From NCBI GenBank assembly GCA_012861695.1, contig JAAOOA010000372.1, forward strand, positions 267,501 through 331,500: a stretch of DNA of 64,000 nucleotides. The letters run 5' to 3'. The translations under genes and the position numbers were made by a program. Below are positions 12,351 through 25,280 of the stretch, piece by piece. The stretch's first letter is position 1. Each line of letters starts with the position of its first letter. The stretch comes from Trematomus loennbergii (taxonomy: Eukaryota; Chordata; Actinopteri; Perciformes; Nototheniidae). The notes under the pieces are model-generated. The model was not told the DNA's origin, made no database searches, and was given only the letters and a program-made list of their open reading frames with translations.

Positions 12351-14336
12351 TGCATAATATACTACTCTACACAATAGACTTACAACAAAACAAAAGAAAC
12401 TGTGCAAATGACACATTGGTGCAGTCAAATGCTGGATCAATAAACAATATATATATGTTAAATAGAAAAAGATAACACAGGATTTTAAACAGATGTATGT
12501 GCTCTGAAGACACTTTACAGAGCTCAAATCAATCTCTGGTGGGTTTCCAAAAGATATGAAAGTCTAACACTGCTATGGGAAATCTTGTATTTGATCTTAT
12601 ATACATTTGAGAAAATTAAATAATTGATCAATGAAGTCACAAAAGTGTCATTCTTTCTGCTCCTGGTTTTTAGTCCAGACCATTTTCCCGCTCGGCACTG
12701 ACCAAGGTCATAAAGTCAGTCACCTGGCCTTGTGAGGATTGAGTCATGAACTGATAATACTAATTAGTTCGTCATTCAGATATTAACTTGCATATTACTG
12801 TTTTCAGCTGTACTCAAATCATGTCCATGAATGCTATGGTCACAGTGACTTTGGCCTTTTTCTTACTAGGAATTAGGCATCAGCACTCTTTCTGAGACAC
12901 TTCCCAACACTGCGTTCCTGTTTTACGAGTGTGTGTGTTCCTGCACGGGTTACTCCTCGTGCAACTTGTCTTGGGTTATCACATGCGGTAATCTTATGCC
13001 TGTCATTCCTGTCCTTGTTTGATTTGTTCAGAAATGTCCCTTCTTTTCTCGCAGATAAGGACGACCATTGGTTCCTGAACTAAACTGAGTCATTGCTTTA
13101 GTTACAGACTATTAGAACATGCGACTCGGCGTCAGTTCTCACCCACTCCCTTGTTTAAGATATGAGGAAAGCAACACGTGCTGTACAGTTTGTCTCTTGC
13201 AGACTCTTTATGACTCTGAAACTCTCGCCCTCTGTTCTTTCTCTTATCTAAGGTCAGTACAGAGATGATACACAAGTAAGTGAAACTGCTCAGACTCAGG
13301 AAAAGAAAACGATACTTTCACTGACCCGGCCTGCCCGTTGAACTCTGACCTTCAGGACAAAGGTCGGCAGTTTGTAGACAAATACATTTCACCCTCCGAG
13401 CGACACACTGGAGTAAGCACGGCTTCCCAGATATCCAGGATTTATTGCAAACATTGACTAATGTCTCGTGCAACAGGAAGCTCTGAAATGGGAATGCAGG
13501 TGCAGACTCAAATTATGGTATTTTGGGTCAGAAATGGTGTTTGTTTTTTACACATTTAATCGCTTTCAGCTACATTTATTTTCGTACAAGGTCCTTTAAA
13601 GCTCTCATGAGATCGCAGTGTTAAATCCAATTTGATTGCATCTTCAAATTGCTTGTTTCTGTAATCCTCTGCTACCAACTGAAACATACTGTATTTCTTT
13701 CACCCTGACAGCAGCAAATACCCACTTTTGAGAAGCTGGAACAAGTGACTTGAAATGGAGTGTGTGTTCCAGCTTTATTGGGCTTTAGTTATATTCCTCA
13801 GAGTTGACATCATTCTAGTAAGCAGGAGTACTGCTCGTGATGGCTCTATTTACACTCTGGTTTGCAGTGGAGACAGTTTTCCAGACTTGTGCTGCTGAAA
13901 CTGAGATACTGAGACTTTCTTCATTCTCAACGTTCTCTACATGCATATGAAACTTGTATAGAGAACAGCAGCTGAGCGCTCACAGTTCTGCTGCTTTCCA
14001 CACGGTGTCTCTGGAGCTGCTGTAGTCCTGACATCATGTATTCATATTCATTTGAAAAGGCACACGTCAGCTGCAGCAGCTCCACGTCAGCTCCACTGAT
14101 ATGCTGTAATCCCTTAACTCTAGGTCAAACACTTTCTGATTCCATCCCTCTCCCACTACTGAAACAAGTTTCTTTGCATGACCATAATGACCAATGGCTT
14201 TGCCAATGCATTGTACACATCATATTTGACATTCATGCATGTTTGTATACACATTTGGAAAATATCATTGAGCTTCTATACATTTTCAACAGATTAATTA
14301 ACATGTTTTCTATAATAAATATATACTTTTGTATAT
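12351..14336. other. Gene-free interval
   Basis: No exon or complete mobile element is recognised. The sequence from about 12640 to 14030 is less AT-rich and free of the obvious repeat families seen elsewhere, so it is the part of the left half most likely to hold regulatory DNA. I cannot name any site in it. Confidence 0.4.
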
Positions 14337-15272
14337 CAGGGCTCAACGCTAACTTTTAAAAGTGGTTGCCAGGCTGGCAACCAGGCATCAGCTTTTGAGG
14401 TTTGGTCACCTTGTATTTTAAATAATTAAGATACTATACAGTTATACATCAACTTAATAATGAAAATTGTGACACAAAAGAATGTTCAAATGCTTTACAA
14501 TAAATAATTAACACAATTAATTGAAACTTAAGTGGTAGTAAACTTGTCCACCTCAATTGCTGGTATACAAAATACCAGTAGTGCAGCAGATCCCTCACAA
14601 ATGAATTGAGCAAGTCACTAGTTTCTTGGTCATCTGTTGTCTCCCTTTCAAATGTGGGTTTTCTTGACCTTTGTGCTGACCCCCACAAATCCATTGGCCC
14701 TTCAGCATTGAAGTCTTGGATTGGCCAGACTAATACATTTAAAATGTTAAATAAATGAAAACCATTCACAGTTAGATATTCATTATTAATGCTGTAATTA
14801 CCTTTAATATGTCTAACTATATTTAAAATGTGTTGCCTTTTTATAGAAGTGATTATATTTGTATGCCAATATGTTCCTATGGTAAAGTTTCGTTTAGCAC
14901 TTTTATTTTGGTAGTAATAAGATCGGGACTCTTATTTTGAAGGAACTTTTTCCGGAAGTGAATGCACAACGGAGCAGAATGTACATATATTTTGCCTCCC
15001 AAGACTTTACACATTTCCTCTTTGCTTTCGTTCGGGTTCACCTTGCGCTTTATCAATTGAATCACTGGTCACAACAATAATTACATATCACTCTTAATAC
15101 AACAAATAATGAACATTTATCTCTTTTGGGGTGCACATTTAGCTGTTAGCTGTCCTTATTTCTTTATGTTAAAAACTGGTTGCCACTGATGCGACCAAAG
15201 GCCAAGAAGTGGTTGACATTTTTTCTGAATGGTTGCCAATGGCAACCTGGCAACCGTTACTGTCGAGCCCTG
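14337..15272. mobile_element. CAGGG-terminal DNA element, 936 bp, hAT-like
   Basis: The left end CAGGGCTCAACGCTAAC and right end GTTACTGTCGAGCCCTG are imperfect inverted repeats. The subterminal sequence TGGTTGCCAGGCTGGCAACC near the left is echoed by GGCAACCTGGCAACC near the right. A 6-bp direct repeat GTATAT abuts both ends (14331-14336 and 15273-15278). The terminus fits the hAT consensus, but only six bases of duplication are preserved. No transposase-like frame was recognised. Confidence 0.75.
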
Positions 15273-15571
15273 GTATATACCTTTTTTGAACTTGAACAAA
15301 CAAATGTTACCAAATCTCCCCCACCACTGTCCTTAACACTGCAATTTGACAATAACAGCATGGATCATAGGCGAAGTATTGATTATTGTGCAGGATATAA
15401 CTGATACATATACACCCTCTCTCTTCTCTCTCTCTCTCCCCCCTCCCTCTCTAACCCCCTGACAGAGGAAACCATGCAGCCTGCATTTTCCCACCACTAA
15501 TCCCTCGGTCTGGTATGGCTTCTAGCTGTTTTTGGTTTCACAACAGAATGATTTCACAGTACTTCACTTAA

Positions 15572-15990
15572 CATATTCTGCTTTTTTGATTTTTCTTTTC
15601 CTGCAGTATTTTATATAGGTTTTTATGCATGTAAATGGTCTCCAAAGGCTAAAATCCCTGTGTGCCCTCCAGAGGGAGTTTCTCTCCCCCCCCCCCTGCC
15701 TGAAATGCCTCCATGTGACAAATGTGTTAACTTCAGTAACATAGAAACATCACTATACAACACTCTCGCTACTATTGGCTAGCTCTCCAACACATTGTAC
15801 GTGATTGGACATCTCTAAACGGTTAACCAATCAGAGCAGCTCTGGTTTCAGACAGAGGGTGAAAAGAGGTGCTGCAGCACAGGCAGTATGAGAAAGATAA
15901 AGAGCTTTCTGAGCATTAAAGCATGGAGACATGTCCCAGAGAGACACAGAATACTGATATGAACCTGAAGATGAGCATGTGTCCTCTTGA
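15572..15990 (+). mobile_element. TTAA-type family C copy
   Basis: The interval begins at ACATATTCTGC after TTA and contains the family hallmarks: TTTTATATAGGTTTTTATGC, ATGTAAATGGTCTCCAAAGG, a C-run before TGCCTGAAATGCC, and AACACATTGTACGTGATTGG. The tail reads GAGACACAGAATACTGATAT then GAACCTGAAGATGAGCATG and ends near CCTCTTGAA. The tail is a single copy of the unit amplified at 30.2-31.3 kb. The termini are degenerate, so the ends are approximate. Confidence 0.65.
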
Positions 15991-17586
15991 ATAGCGTCTC
16001 TTCACTTTAGCCTTGCAGTAGGAGCCCATTAACAGGATCTAATCTATTGATTCCAGAAGGAGCGTAATCACAAGACAAACACCATCATTATCTTCAATTT
16101 ACTGCGACTATAACGTGTGTTTTCCTCAATATCATAAAAGCTTCATGCACATATGTACAAATATGGACTTTGCACTCTCAGTCACACACATGCATAATAT
16201 TTTGTCCCACTTGAATACCCCCATATCCCCCTGTGACTAATCTCATTTCCTCTTTACTTGAAAAGCAAACTCTCCTTTACAGCCTGTTTGACGTCCACGC
16301 CCATTATCAATAATTCCACACTGTTGTTTAACCCTTCCTGCTGCTATATGACGGACAGCCGGCTTTACCACAGACTTTGGCCTGCCCTGCTCCACCTTCA
16401 CTGTAGCAGTGACATGCAGCCCAGGGGTGGAGGCTGGAAAGACTGCATGCGTTTGTTTATTGTTCCATATAGGCAGGGCAGTGTCGGAGATCCATTGTGT
16501 GGTATCTCCCTGCCTTCGTCATGAATAGCAGCTTTCAGACGCTGAGGCGAGGGAAAGAGCTCACCATAGCTGTACGTTTTACTCCGGCAGCCTTTTGGCA
16601 TGGGTCCAATTGCAACATACACACAGCTGCATAGTTTCTCCATCTCACACACTCTTATCTCAGTCACAAGTCTTTTTCTACAGCCCTCTGCCCTCCATTC
16701 ATTCCTGCCCTGCATCCATTTCCAGCAAACTCCACTCAGCTTGCACTGAGCTTTCTTTTGTGCAGTTTTTTTTGACAACAATGCTGTTTGTTTTCCGAGG
16801 GCAGAGCAGAGAGAAGCTTTGCCTCCTGCATGTCAGCCTCTGTGCGTCTGCAGTGACGTCTGAAGGGCATTATCTGCCAAAGGCCACTGTTTGTTTTGGG
16901 CTGCTCCGGGCTTGATAATGGCTCATTACTGGGGGACCACAGTCCCATAGGCACCGTAGTGGAAACTGATAATCTGGATGACGGCCAGCTGTCAGTTTAG
17001 TAACACGTTGCTACTGCAGGAGTCAGTTTTAGCTGAATCTGCTCCACTGTAGCCAGAAACAACACAGACCTGTTAGCTATTTGTAGCGCTAATGATATCA
17101 CTGGCTGCCCTTTGTGTCGTGTTTTCCTGCTGCTCCCAGACGTGTGGCATGCCGTGTGTAAAGCCGGGAGTTATGTCCAAGTGTTCACACTTTTACATCA
17201 CAAGCTCATTAACTCCGGACTCTCCCCTGGAAGGAATGCTAGGAGTTCTGTTGACGGTTGCATCGAAGAAAAGGACAAACATATTTGTCATTGTTGTCAG
17301 TTTCGTTGTTTCTGCGTGCCTGTTGCAGTTTCTCCTCGTCTGTTATTGAAACAATCTCTGGCATTATATAAGTGTGAAGTGCAACCTCACAATCTTCATT
17401 ACACTAATCATTTGTTACTATTCTAGGGGTGGGAGGAAAAACAGCATGGTATTGCAACATCAGTTATCAGTATATATCATGAAAAATGTCCACTTTAATT
17501 CAAATAGTCGGCTGCATGCAACATTATTGACATTATGACATTATGACATTATGCGATACTGTTGCAGTGTGAGAACAAAAGTTTTT
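15991..17586. other. Gene-free interval
   Basis: No supportable exon. Open frames at 16258-16915 on both strands overlap each other and lack recognisable domains. Short tandem TGACATTATGACATTATG occurs near 17530-17550. Confidence 0.4.
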
Positions 17587-18965
17587 AGAGAGTACTTGTC
17601 CATGGACAAGTGAGTTTGGCAATTTACTTGTCCGAATACATTTTTCACTTGTCCAGAATGGACAAAAATTGGGGCCACTGGAATCTTCTTCTTCGCCAAC
17701 GTATTTTACTTTTCCCCACGATTTTTACGTCACCGCGTGAGCGGTAAGATTTTACTGCATCACACATAGGGTTGGGTATAGTTTGGATTTTAACGATTCC
17801 GGTTCTGCTTTTCGATTCCGGTTATTTTCGGTTCTCGATTCCGGTTCTTTGAGAGGGTAAAAATAAGTCCCATGACAAACTGGGAGAAAAACATATTTAT
17901 GAAAACATTAAGTCAAATCTGTATTCCTATTTAGAAATCACTTCATACTGTTTAATTTCTTACGGTTATTGAATACAATTATATAAAAATAATCTCTGCA
18001 TTGTTTAGTTAGTTCTATGTGGTGCAGTTTGAGAATGTACAATTGGCCCAGTCTCCTCTGATGTTACACTGCAACCTGCCTGTGAGACAGAGTCCAACCA
18101 CACATGTCCAACACATAGGCCTAATAATAATAATAATACATTATATTTATAGCCTATAGGCCTAGCGCTTTTCTACAACTCAAAGACGCTTGCATGCTTA
18201 CACATGTCCTGCAATACACATGCTGCCCAGCTGCTCACTGTTTGTAAAAGTAAATAAATACTATTTTCATTTCAATAATGTATTTTCTATACCCTGCTTC
18301 ATAAACAATACTGACATCCCTGTGCTCCTCCGAGTCTGGGGGTCGGGGGATGTGAGGACAGCGCGAGGACACAGACAGGGAGGCTGCTTTACTTCATAAA
18401 GGAAATGGCGTCAATATTAACAACATAGGAGCTAAAACGCTTAATAACCTTCATTACGTGTTAAAGAAAGAACATAAGAAAGTTTGACAAAGATTAGGCT
18501 GTTAAACGGGCAGCGGGTCCGCTGTGTGTAGAAAGAGAGAGGGAGAGAGAGAGACGCTGAACTGCACCGTGCAGCGATCAGATGATCCGGAGCAGAGAGA
18601 GAGAGCTGCGGTCCGCGGGGCTCGCCTCCTGTCCTCACAACTCTTATTAATCCCGGTACCGGACAATTGTTATTTGTTCCTACTCGGAACCGAGTTTTGC
18701 TTCCCAACCCTGCCACTGTGCTACACTTCCCGCCCGCCCCCCCCCGTCTAACAGTACAGAAAGCGGCGAGATGCATTTCCTTAGGAATCGACAAGCAGAA
18801 CCGAAACTAACATTTCTAAACGAACAATGGCGGACACGGACAATTTGCGAATGAGTTCTGCATTTTGTAAACTGAGTTTATCAATAATTTGTCAATAAAT
18901 GAGGGCTAAAAACGTCACTTGTCCGCGGACAAGTCAATTGAAAGATCTACTTGTCCGACATTGTA
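17587..18965. mobile_element. Composite repeat with CTTGTCC palindromes and a nested GGGTTGGG element
   Basis: Both ends carry the palindrome ACTTGTCCNNGGACAAGT, followed 14-16 bases later by TACTTGTCCGA (17597-17640 and 18917-18962). Inside, from about 17767 (TAGGGTTGGGTATAG, then repeated GATTCCGGTT) to about 18715 (GAACCGAGTTTTGCTTCC then CAACCCTG), is a second region with inverted termini. I found no clean target duplication for either layer, so boundaries are approximate. A (TAA)n tract lies at 18122-18139. Purine-rich sequence at 18530-18610 belongs to the inner layer. Confidence 0.5.
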
Positions 18966-20073
18966 AATAACACGTCCCGGCGGTGGGACGGGTACTTTTC
19001 GCACAACTGCTGTTGGTCAGTTGCTTAGCCATCCCATGTGGCTGCACTAAAGATGATGTGAAGGGCAGGCAGAAATAAATATGCTGATCATTTTTGACTC
19101 TGTTGAGATAGAAGTTTGATGCACAAGGTCACTGGCAGAACAGGAGTGGTAGGCCATCGTAGTACATGCACGAATCCTTACTGTAGCGGTTCCACACCTT
19201 TTCTGCAGGCGTCCTCTTTAGTAAATACAAATGTTTTTGTTCGGTAGTTACTACATAAATGCATCTCAGTTTGTGACATCTAAAGCTGCATTCAAGGCTG
19301 CATCGTCGTTGTGTTTCTACCAAGAGAGCGATGCCGACCGACACAATTAGTTTCACTTTTTGATTCAAAAATGCTCCTCTGCACAAAATTGGAGAGTGAA
19401 CTGCCCTCACTTGGGATAAAGACAACTCAATCTTTTCTCTGCAAGCATTCTTGTCTCTCCCTTTTTCACATTTTCTTTTTCCCAATCAGGGATGAATAAA
19501 GCATATCTAACCCAAACTCTTGGTTAGGGGACCTACACTAATATTCTACAATTGGTTTAGTAGGAGAGGGAGTTGGGTAAATATGATTTTAATATTGAGT
19601 TTCAGCCTCACATACACTTTTCAAGATTCAGTCTTGGTGCACCCAGACTGACCCCCCCCCCCCCCCCCCCTACACCTGCTGCAGGTACCCATTACACCTT
19701 CACTACACTAGCACTACCCCATAACATTAAATCACACTGCTGCCACATTAAGGATTACACAACTGATCATTTGCCTTCTCAGCTAACGGCTAACAGTATA
19801 GCTGACAGTGCTAGCTTACTCAGCAGTTCTGGAGAAATGTATCAGCCCTGGCTCTGGAGTGTGGAGAGAGAGATAAAAAAAAAGTCAAGGCTGTTGTGTA
19901 TAACTGGTGCGAAAACAAGCCGATCATTTCTCTGCATAAGCAAGTGAGGGTCAATGTGTATTCATCCATAATAAACTCATGATTAGATCAGGACAGGGAT
20001 AGAAGGACTGGAGTGCGGGAGTCTCTGCAGGCCCCACTGTTTCATGCATCATGTAGTAAATATGCTCCACAAC
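18966..20073. other. Gene-free interval with a 19-base poly-C run
   Basis: A run of 19 C lies at 19652-19670. No exon or transposon terminus is recognised elsewhere in the interval. Confidence 0.45.
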
Positions 20074-20364
20074 TAGGGCTGCTCCATTATGGCAAAAATC
20101 ATAATCTCGGTTATTTGGGTCAATAATTGATATCACGATTATTCAAATCCTTCCATTTACTTTGAAAACATCCATTTATTGAAAAAGAAAATGTGAACAG
20201 TATGTTTTGAACAGTCGATTACCCTGAACTTTAAGTATAATTCAACTGAATAACCAATACATTTTTTTTTTTTTAAATCGTTTTATTTCGATTATGTTGT
20301 TTTCATAATCGTTGCAAGCCAAAATCGTAATTGCGATTAAAATACGATGAATTGAGCAGCCCTA
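20074..20364. mobile_element. hAT MITE (family B, copy 3, diverged)
   Basis: A 291-bp relative of 8033-8365, in the same orientation, with termini TAGGGCTGCTCCATTATGGC and GATGAATTGAGCAGCCCTA. It has a perfect 8-bp duplication, TCCACAAC, at 20066-20073 and 20365-20372. It differs from copies 1 and 2 by a shortened A/T-rich centre and scattered changes, so it is an older insertion or a separate subfamily. Confidence 0.9.
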
Positions 20365-20372
20365 TCCACAAC

Positions 20373-22632
20373 AGACTGTGACCTTAACCCATCTTATTCC
20401 CTACACATACATACATTTAAGACGAGGAAAATAATCTTATGAATGGTCAAATATGTCAATTTAAATGTACAAGCTACTAAAAAGAGCTTACGGTAGCAGT
20501 TGGTAACTAAATATATCAAAGCTTGACTACCAAGGGGTCTTCCAAACAAGCTACCCTACTCTAAAACTGCATTTCATTTGCACCATTATTTTACTTGGGT
20601 CATATATCTGTGTTTAGTATATGTTACATATTTAGAGTCTAAATATTTCATCAGTCTAAATGTCAATGTTTGGGTACAATTAGGTAGTTATGGTTAGACA
20701 GTGGTAGAATGTAATGTTACTCGAGTACAATTATGAGCTACTTGAACTGACTATTTCTATGTTATGCTAATGTATACTTCTACTGCACTACATTTATGTG
20801 ACAGCTTAAGTAGCTATATAATCAGATACAAAATATACAGCTACAAATAAACCATTGAAATATAATTATAGTCTAAGATAGCCAGCAGCACTTTATAAAG
20901 TCATTTAAATGAATAAGCTCCACCTTCACCAACTGAGATAGACATCAATAATCATAATCTAGTCATTCATATATGTTTAGGGTTTTCTTTAGTAAATAAG
21001 TGTGTCTGTATAATGCATTAGCTCTCTCAAATTGGAGATGTGTTAGTAATATATATTGTAAATGCATTCTTTTTAGTGTTTGGGATAGCTTGGATAGTTT
21101 ATCCCGGTGTCTTATTTCACATGTCTCCATTATGTATATTAAGGGGCCATATTATCTTTTCTGTGCATGTAAATGGTCTGCAAAGGCTCAAATCCCTTTC
21201 TCTCCCACACACATGCACCTGAACATGAGCAGAATATGTCCTCTTGAACTGTTTGGTAATACAAATGAATTGAAGTCTAAATAAGGCATGATTAGTCCAG
21301 TAGGCAAGTGTGTGAGTTGTGCTATCGTAGTGGAGCCTAAACAGAGGTCGCCCAGATTGTTTTTCTCCATGTGAACTCTCCTCTGCTTAATCTTTCCATA
21401 CTGCAGCAGAGTGTTACATCCCCCTGTGTTATCACTGCTATCTGTCATTATGTCAGGCAGGCAGAGTCCCCTTCACTAACAGCCATGTTCACACTACCCT
21501 GCTGTTAGTATCATCATGTTTAAGAACACTGATTAGCTTCCTTCGCTTGCTATCACATGAACCTACCTTATCTAACTTGACATGCAGCTTTTTTTTAATA
21601 TCTTTTGAATTGAGTTCATAACAAACGGTGTTGTAATTCCCGCAGCACCTACCGTCTAGTCTGTGCTTTGGAACAAGGGATCATTCAGAGTGTATTTGGA
21701 CAGGAATGAGCCTCGAGTAATTGCGCATGAATTTAGGATTTAGGAGCCCTGCAGGAATGAGTCCAGTCTCGTCTTCTGTCTAGACACTGAGTGACTGTTA
21801 ACAGTGTCTTTATCCTGTCGAGCCGCACAACTTACAGGATTGTGCACTTTCAGATTCTGAGAACCTACTGTATGAGGCTTTAAGTCCAACTGAAGGGTTT
21901 TCATGGCGATGCAGGGAAAACAGTGTGGCGCTATGTGCAACGCCACGTGTTTAATCATAGACAGTTTTCCATTAACCTTTTGCAAAATCCTGCAGCTTTT
22001 CCTGGAAAGCTCTGTTTACACAAGAATAATGGAGACCCTTCAGCCAATCATAACCCGGCAGCGCTGCATAGAGAGCACTGTATTTCCCTGAGTTCTCTTT
22101 GTGCTGAGGGTGCACCCGCTGGCCAGGGTGGGGACATGTCCGCCGCAACTTATCTCAGCAGCCATTCCTGCTGCAGCTCCGTGGCACGTCATAGTTCCCC
22201 TGAAATCTCACTATCTACATTTCTGCTTCGCTCAGATGTACTGTCTGTAGGTGCCTTTTTCAGAATTTGGAATAATCTTGAACACCCAAAACAGGTGTTG
22301 TTCTTGGCTGAAGTGGAAGAGTTGAAAAAAGTATAAGTGCAATGGCAAAAATATTAAGCAGAAGATTTATGACAAAATATGTGACTTGAACATCAGTGGA
22401 AACATATTTGGTGACCTCACATTAATACATGAAAACACAAACACACATTTATTTTGACGGATTCTATTCACACATTTAGTTTGAGGTTCCCCAGCGGTCT
22501 TTTAGTTATGTCTGGTTCCTCCCTTTTATTGTGCAATGTTATTACAGTTTCCATCTGGACAACTAGCCTCACCTACTGCCTTCTCCATCAACCAACTCCT
22601 AATAATCCAACAGGAGATGGAAACACGCATTT
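20373..22632. other. Gene-free interval with two repeat fragments
   Basis: A fragment of the fish AGTA-rich hAT family starts near 20702 (CAGTGGTAGAATGTAATG). A strongly internally deleted family C copy occupies about 21139-21250: TTAAGGGGCCATATTATC, ATGTAAATGGTCTGCAAAGG, then CACCTGAACATGAGCAG and CCTCTTGAA. No exon is supported. Confidence 0.5.
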
Positions 22633-23548
22633 AACACGCCCTATTCTTCTTTTACGGGTTTCCCTTTCCTGTAGTGTGTCCTATAGGTTTTAGTGCATGT
22701 AAATGGTCTGCAAAGGCTACAATCCCTGTGCGATAGGGAGTTTCTCTCCCCCCCCCCCGCCTGAAACGCCTCTGTTGGACTTCTTTATTAACCGTTACAT
22801 AGTGACATCACTATGTAACACTCACACTTCTATGGGCTCGTGCTCCAATCACAACGAGCACTTTTTTTCCTTTTGTTCTTGTGTGTCAGTCATCCACACC
22901 AATCAGAAGTGTTGTGCTCCACATGTACCAGCCATTGTTAACCAATCAGAAGTGGCCCATGATAGAAGGTGATGGACAGATTGATCCAATCACCTGCTAA
23001 GTATTTTTGAAAGTGCCTGCCCTTTTCCAAATGGCTTCCAATGGAGCTCTCCTGGATGGTTTGGTGAAACAAAGCATCTGAGTCAGGTTAGTAATGCTCC
23101 ATCACATGTTTCTATTACAGGGTGAATCTTAAACTGAAGCTTGACTTTAAAGCAACCCAACGGAAGTTTCATGTAAGTTTAGTTCTTTCACTCGTAGCTC
23201 GGGCTGCGGGGGTGCTAGAGACGGGAGCACGTTGATACGACCTTCCTAGCCGGAGATATGGCCGCATTTTACAATAAACTTCCGTTGGGTCGCTTAAAAA
23301 CAAAATCGAATCGCAATATCTGTCAGAAAAATCGCAATTAGATAATTTCCCCAAATCATGCAGCCCTAGTGCTGCAGCACAGGCAGTATGAGAAAAAGAA
23401 AGAGCTTTTTGAACACTAAAGCATGGAGACATGTCACAGTAGAGACACTACATACTGATATACACCTGAACATCAGCAGGAGAGGACTCTTTAAAGTAGA
23501 GACACTACATACTGATATACACCTGAACATGAGCAGAATAGTGCACCT
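22633..23548 (+). mobile_element. TTAA-type family C copy with duplicated tail and nested fragment
   Basis: The left end is TTAACACGCCCTATTC, followed by the family core (TTTCCTGTAGTGTGTCC, ATGTAAATGGTCTGCAAAGG, C-run, GCCTGAAACGCC). The tail at about 23440-23548 contains two tandem copies of the approximately 57-bp tail unit (GTAGAGACACTACATACTG twice) and ends GAGCAGAATAGTGCACCT. A fragment of another element occupies about 23275-23368 and ends AATCATGCAGCCCTA, like a hAT terminus. The two-copy tail is a plausible intermediate toward the long array at 30.2 kb. Confidence 0.65.
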
Positions 23549-24630
23549 TTATTTTATATGGATCGAAAAAGCTACAGCAAGCAAATATTTGATTTAGTTC
23601 TTTTCTTGTTTGAACAACTGCAAAGGTAAATCAATGATCCTAAGTGTTGCTGTTAGCATCCTTTGGATTTTGCCTTTTTCAATGTCAACTACATGACAGT
23701 TTCTGCCTCAGAAGGAGAACAACCCACCCTGTCCTTAGACTTTTCCTTGTTTCTGGTGGGAAAGGGTTGATGTCACTCTCTGGTTCTCACCCCATCTCCT
23801 CCCTGCCTCACCCGTTCTCCTCCACAAACACAATCCCACTGTACTCAGCAGCAGGACTGATGACTGGTATTATTCAGTTTGATAAGGCTCGGCGTCACCA
23901 AGTGAGAACAGGCCAGTGTTTATAGTAAGCAGGGGGGGGGACATTAGCTCTGACCTCATATGCTCGGCAGAAACTCCAGCACAGGGTCATGTTTTAGGTG
24001 TGGCAAAGAGAAGTTTTTATTCAGCTGGAAAAGTGCTGACTGACGGAAGAGAGAATGAGAAGGCTACTTTTAGCTTGCAGACTGGGAAAAAGGGAGGGGT
24101 GTACATGAGAGAGATGACAGTTGTGTGTGTGTGTTGGTGTGGGTACACAAGGGAAACAAACCAATATACCGGCTTATGGCTGCAGCCCAAAGCTTTGAAC
24201 TCTCTTTGTTGAAAGCAGCAGACATCTGTCTAGACTCCAAATATCGTCTTTCCAAGATCCCCTGTTCCTCAGACGCCAGGCGGGAGAGGTTTGAGGGAGT
24301 TTTTACATGATCACCACAAGTGTTACTGCCAATAAAATGGCAACTTTGATTGGTATTCAAGCAGATAAGGAAATAAAGTTCTCATGCACGATCACTTCAA
24401 TCTGCAGTCTGTGCAGAACCAGACTGGTTTCAGTCTGAAATGCTAGCAGCTCTTTGAGGCTGCACATTGAAACAGCAGGGTGAGCGCTACAACCATTAGC
24501 AGAATATTACATTTCAACAATGAAGTAAGGTCAAATCATTGATAAATGCTCAAGATGCTTGCAAAATAGAATGCTAAATGCACATCCTAACGGCCAACAA
24601 TTGGACGTCTTCATCATCTCATAATGATGA
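23549..24630. other. Gene-free interval
   Basis: No exon or complete repeat recognised. Overlapping open frames at 23644-24360 on both strands have no recognisable domain. Confidence 0.4.
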
Positions 24631-25280
24631 TAGGCGCTTTCACACCGCAGTACTTTTCCCACAAAGGTTCATCAGAACTTAGTTCATGAGAACTCTTTAG
24701 ATCTCATGAACTAAGGACGGATCGCGTTCACACCGGAATAAGTTCCTGGGGGAGGATTAGGCAAATGAAGCCGCTGACGTCACTTCTTCTTCTTCTGCTT
24801 TGGGTTTACTGGCAGGCCGCAAACAACTTCACGGCGTATACTGCCACCCGGAGTCCCGGCCGGAAGTCCCCGGAGTTGGGGACTGGCTTCAGTAGAAGCT
24901 GCTGGGACTCCAGCAGCTTCTACTGAAGCCTTCCGAGTAAATCGCCAGAACGCCGACACCTCCTCATCTCCACCGCTCCCATGTTTTCTTTTGTGTTGCC
25001 ATAAGTTAGTCTCTCTGCGTTTGTGCGCTGGGCTAATGCTAATGCTAATAATGCTAATGCGAGCAAATAAAATGGCGGCTTCACAAAACTTTTCTGAGTT
25101 TTACGGGGCGTGGTTTGCAATCCGCTCAGCCAATCAGAAATTGGAAACTTTCCTCCCCAGGAAAGTCCCTGCTCTCTAGAAGGGACTGAAAAGGGCTGAA
25201 AAACTTTTTGGTGTGAACGCAAAATCCCAGGAACTATCGGAACTATTCCTGGGAAAAGTACTCCGGTGTGAAAGCGCCTA
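24631..25280. mobile_element. 650-bp element with 31-bp inverted termini
   Basis: The left end TAGGCGCTTTCACACCGCAG, continuing through TACTTTTCCCA, is matched inverted at the right end (TGGGAAAAGTA then CTCCGGTGTGAAAGCGCCTA) with one mismatch over about 31 bases. The interior contains an inverted pair, AGTAGAAGCTGCTGG and CAGCAGCTTCTACTG, at 24890-24927, which could form a hairpin. No clear target duplication is seen and no transposase is encoded. Confidence 0.85.

Noticed and set aside
16258..16954. Overlapping open frames on both strands suggesting an exon
   Set aside because: No domain, no convincing splice junctions and no codon pattern distinguishing one frame.
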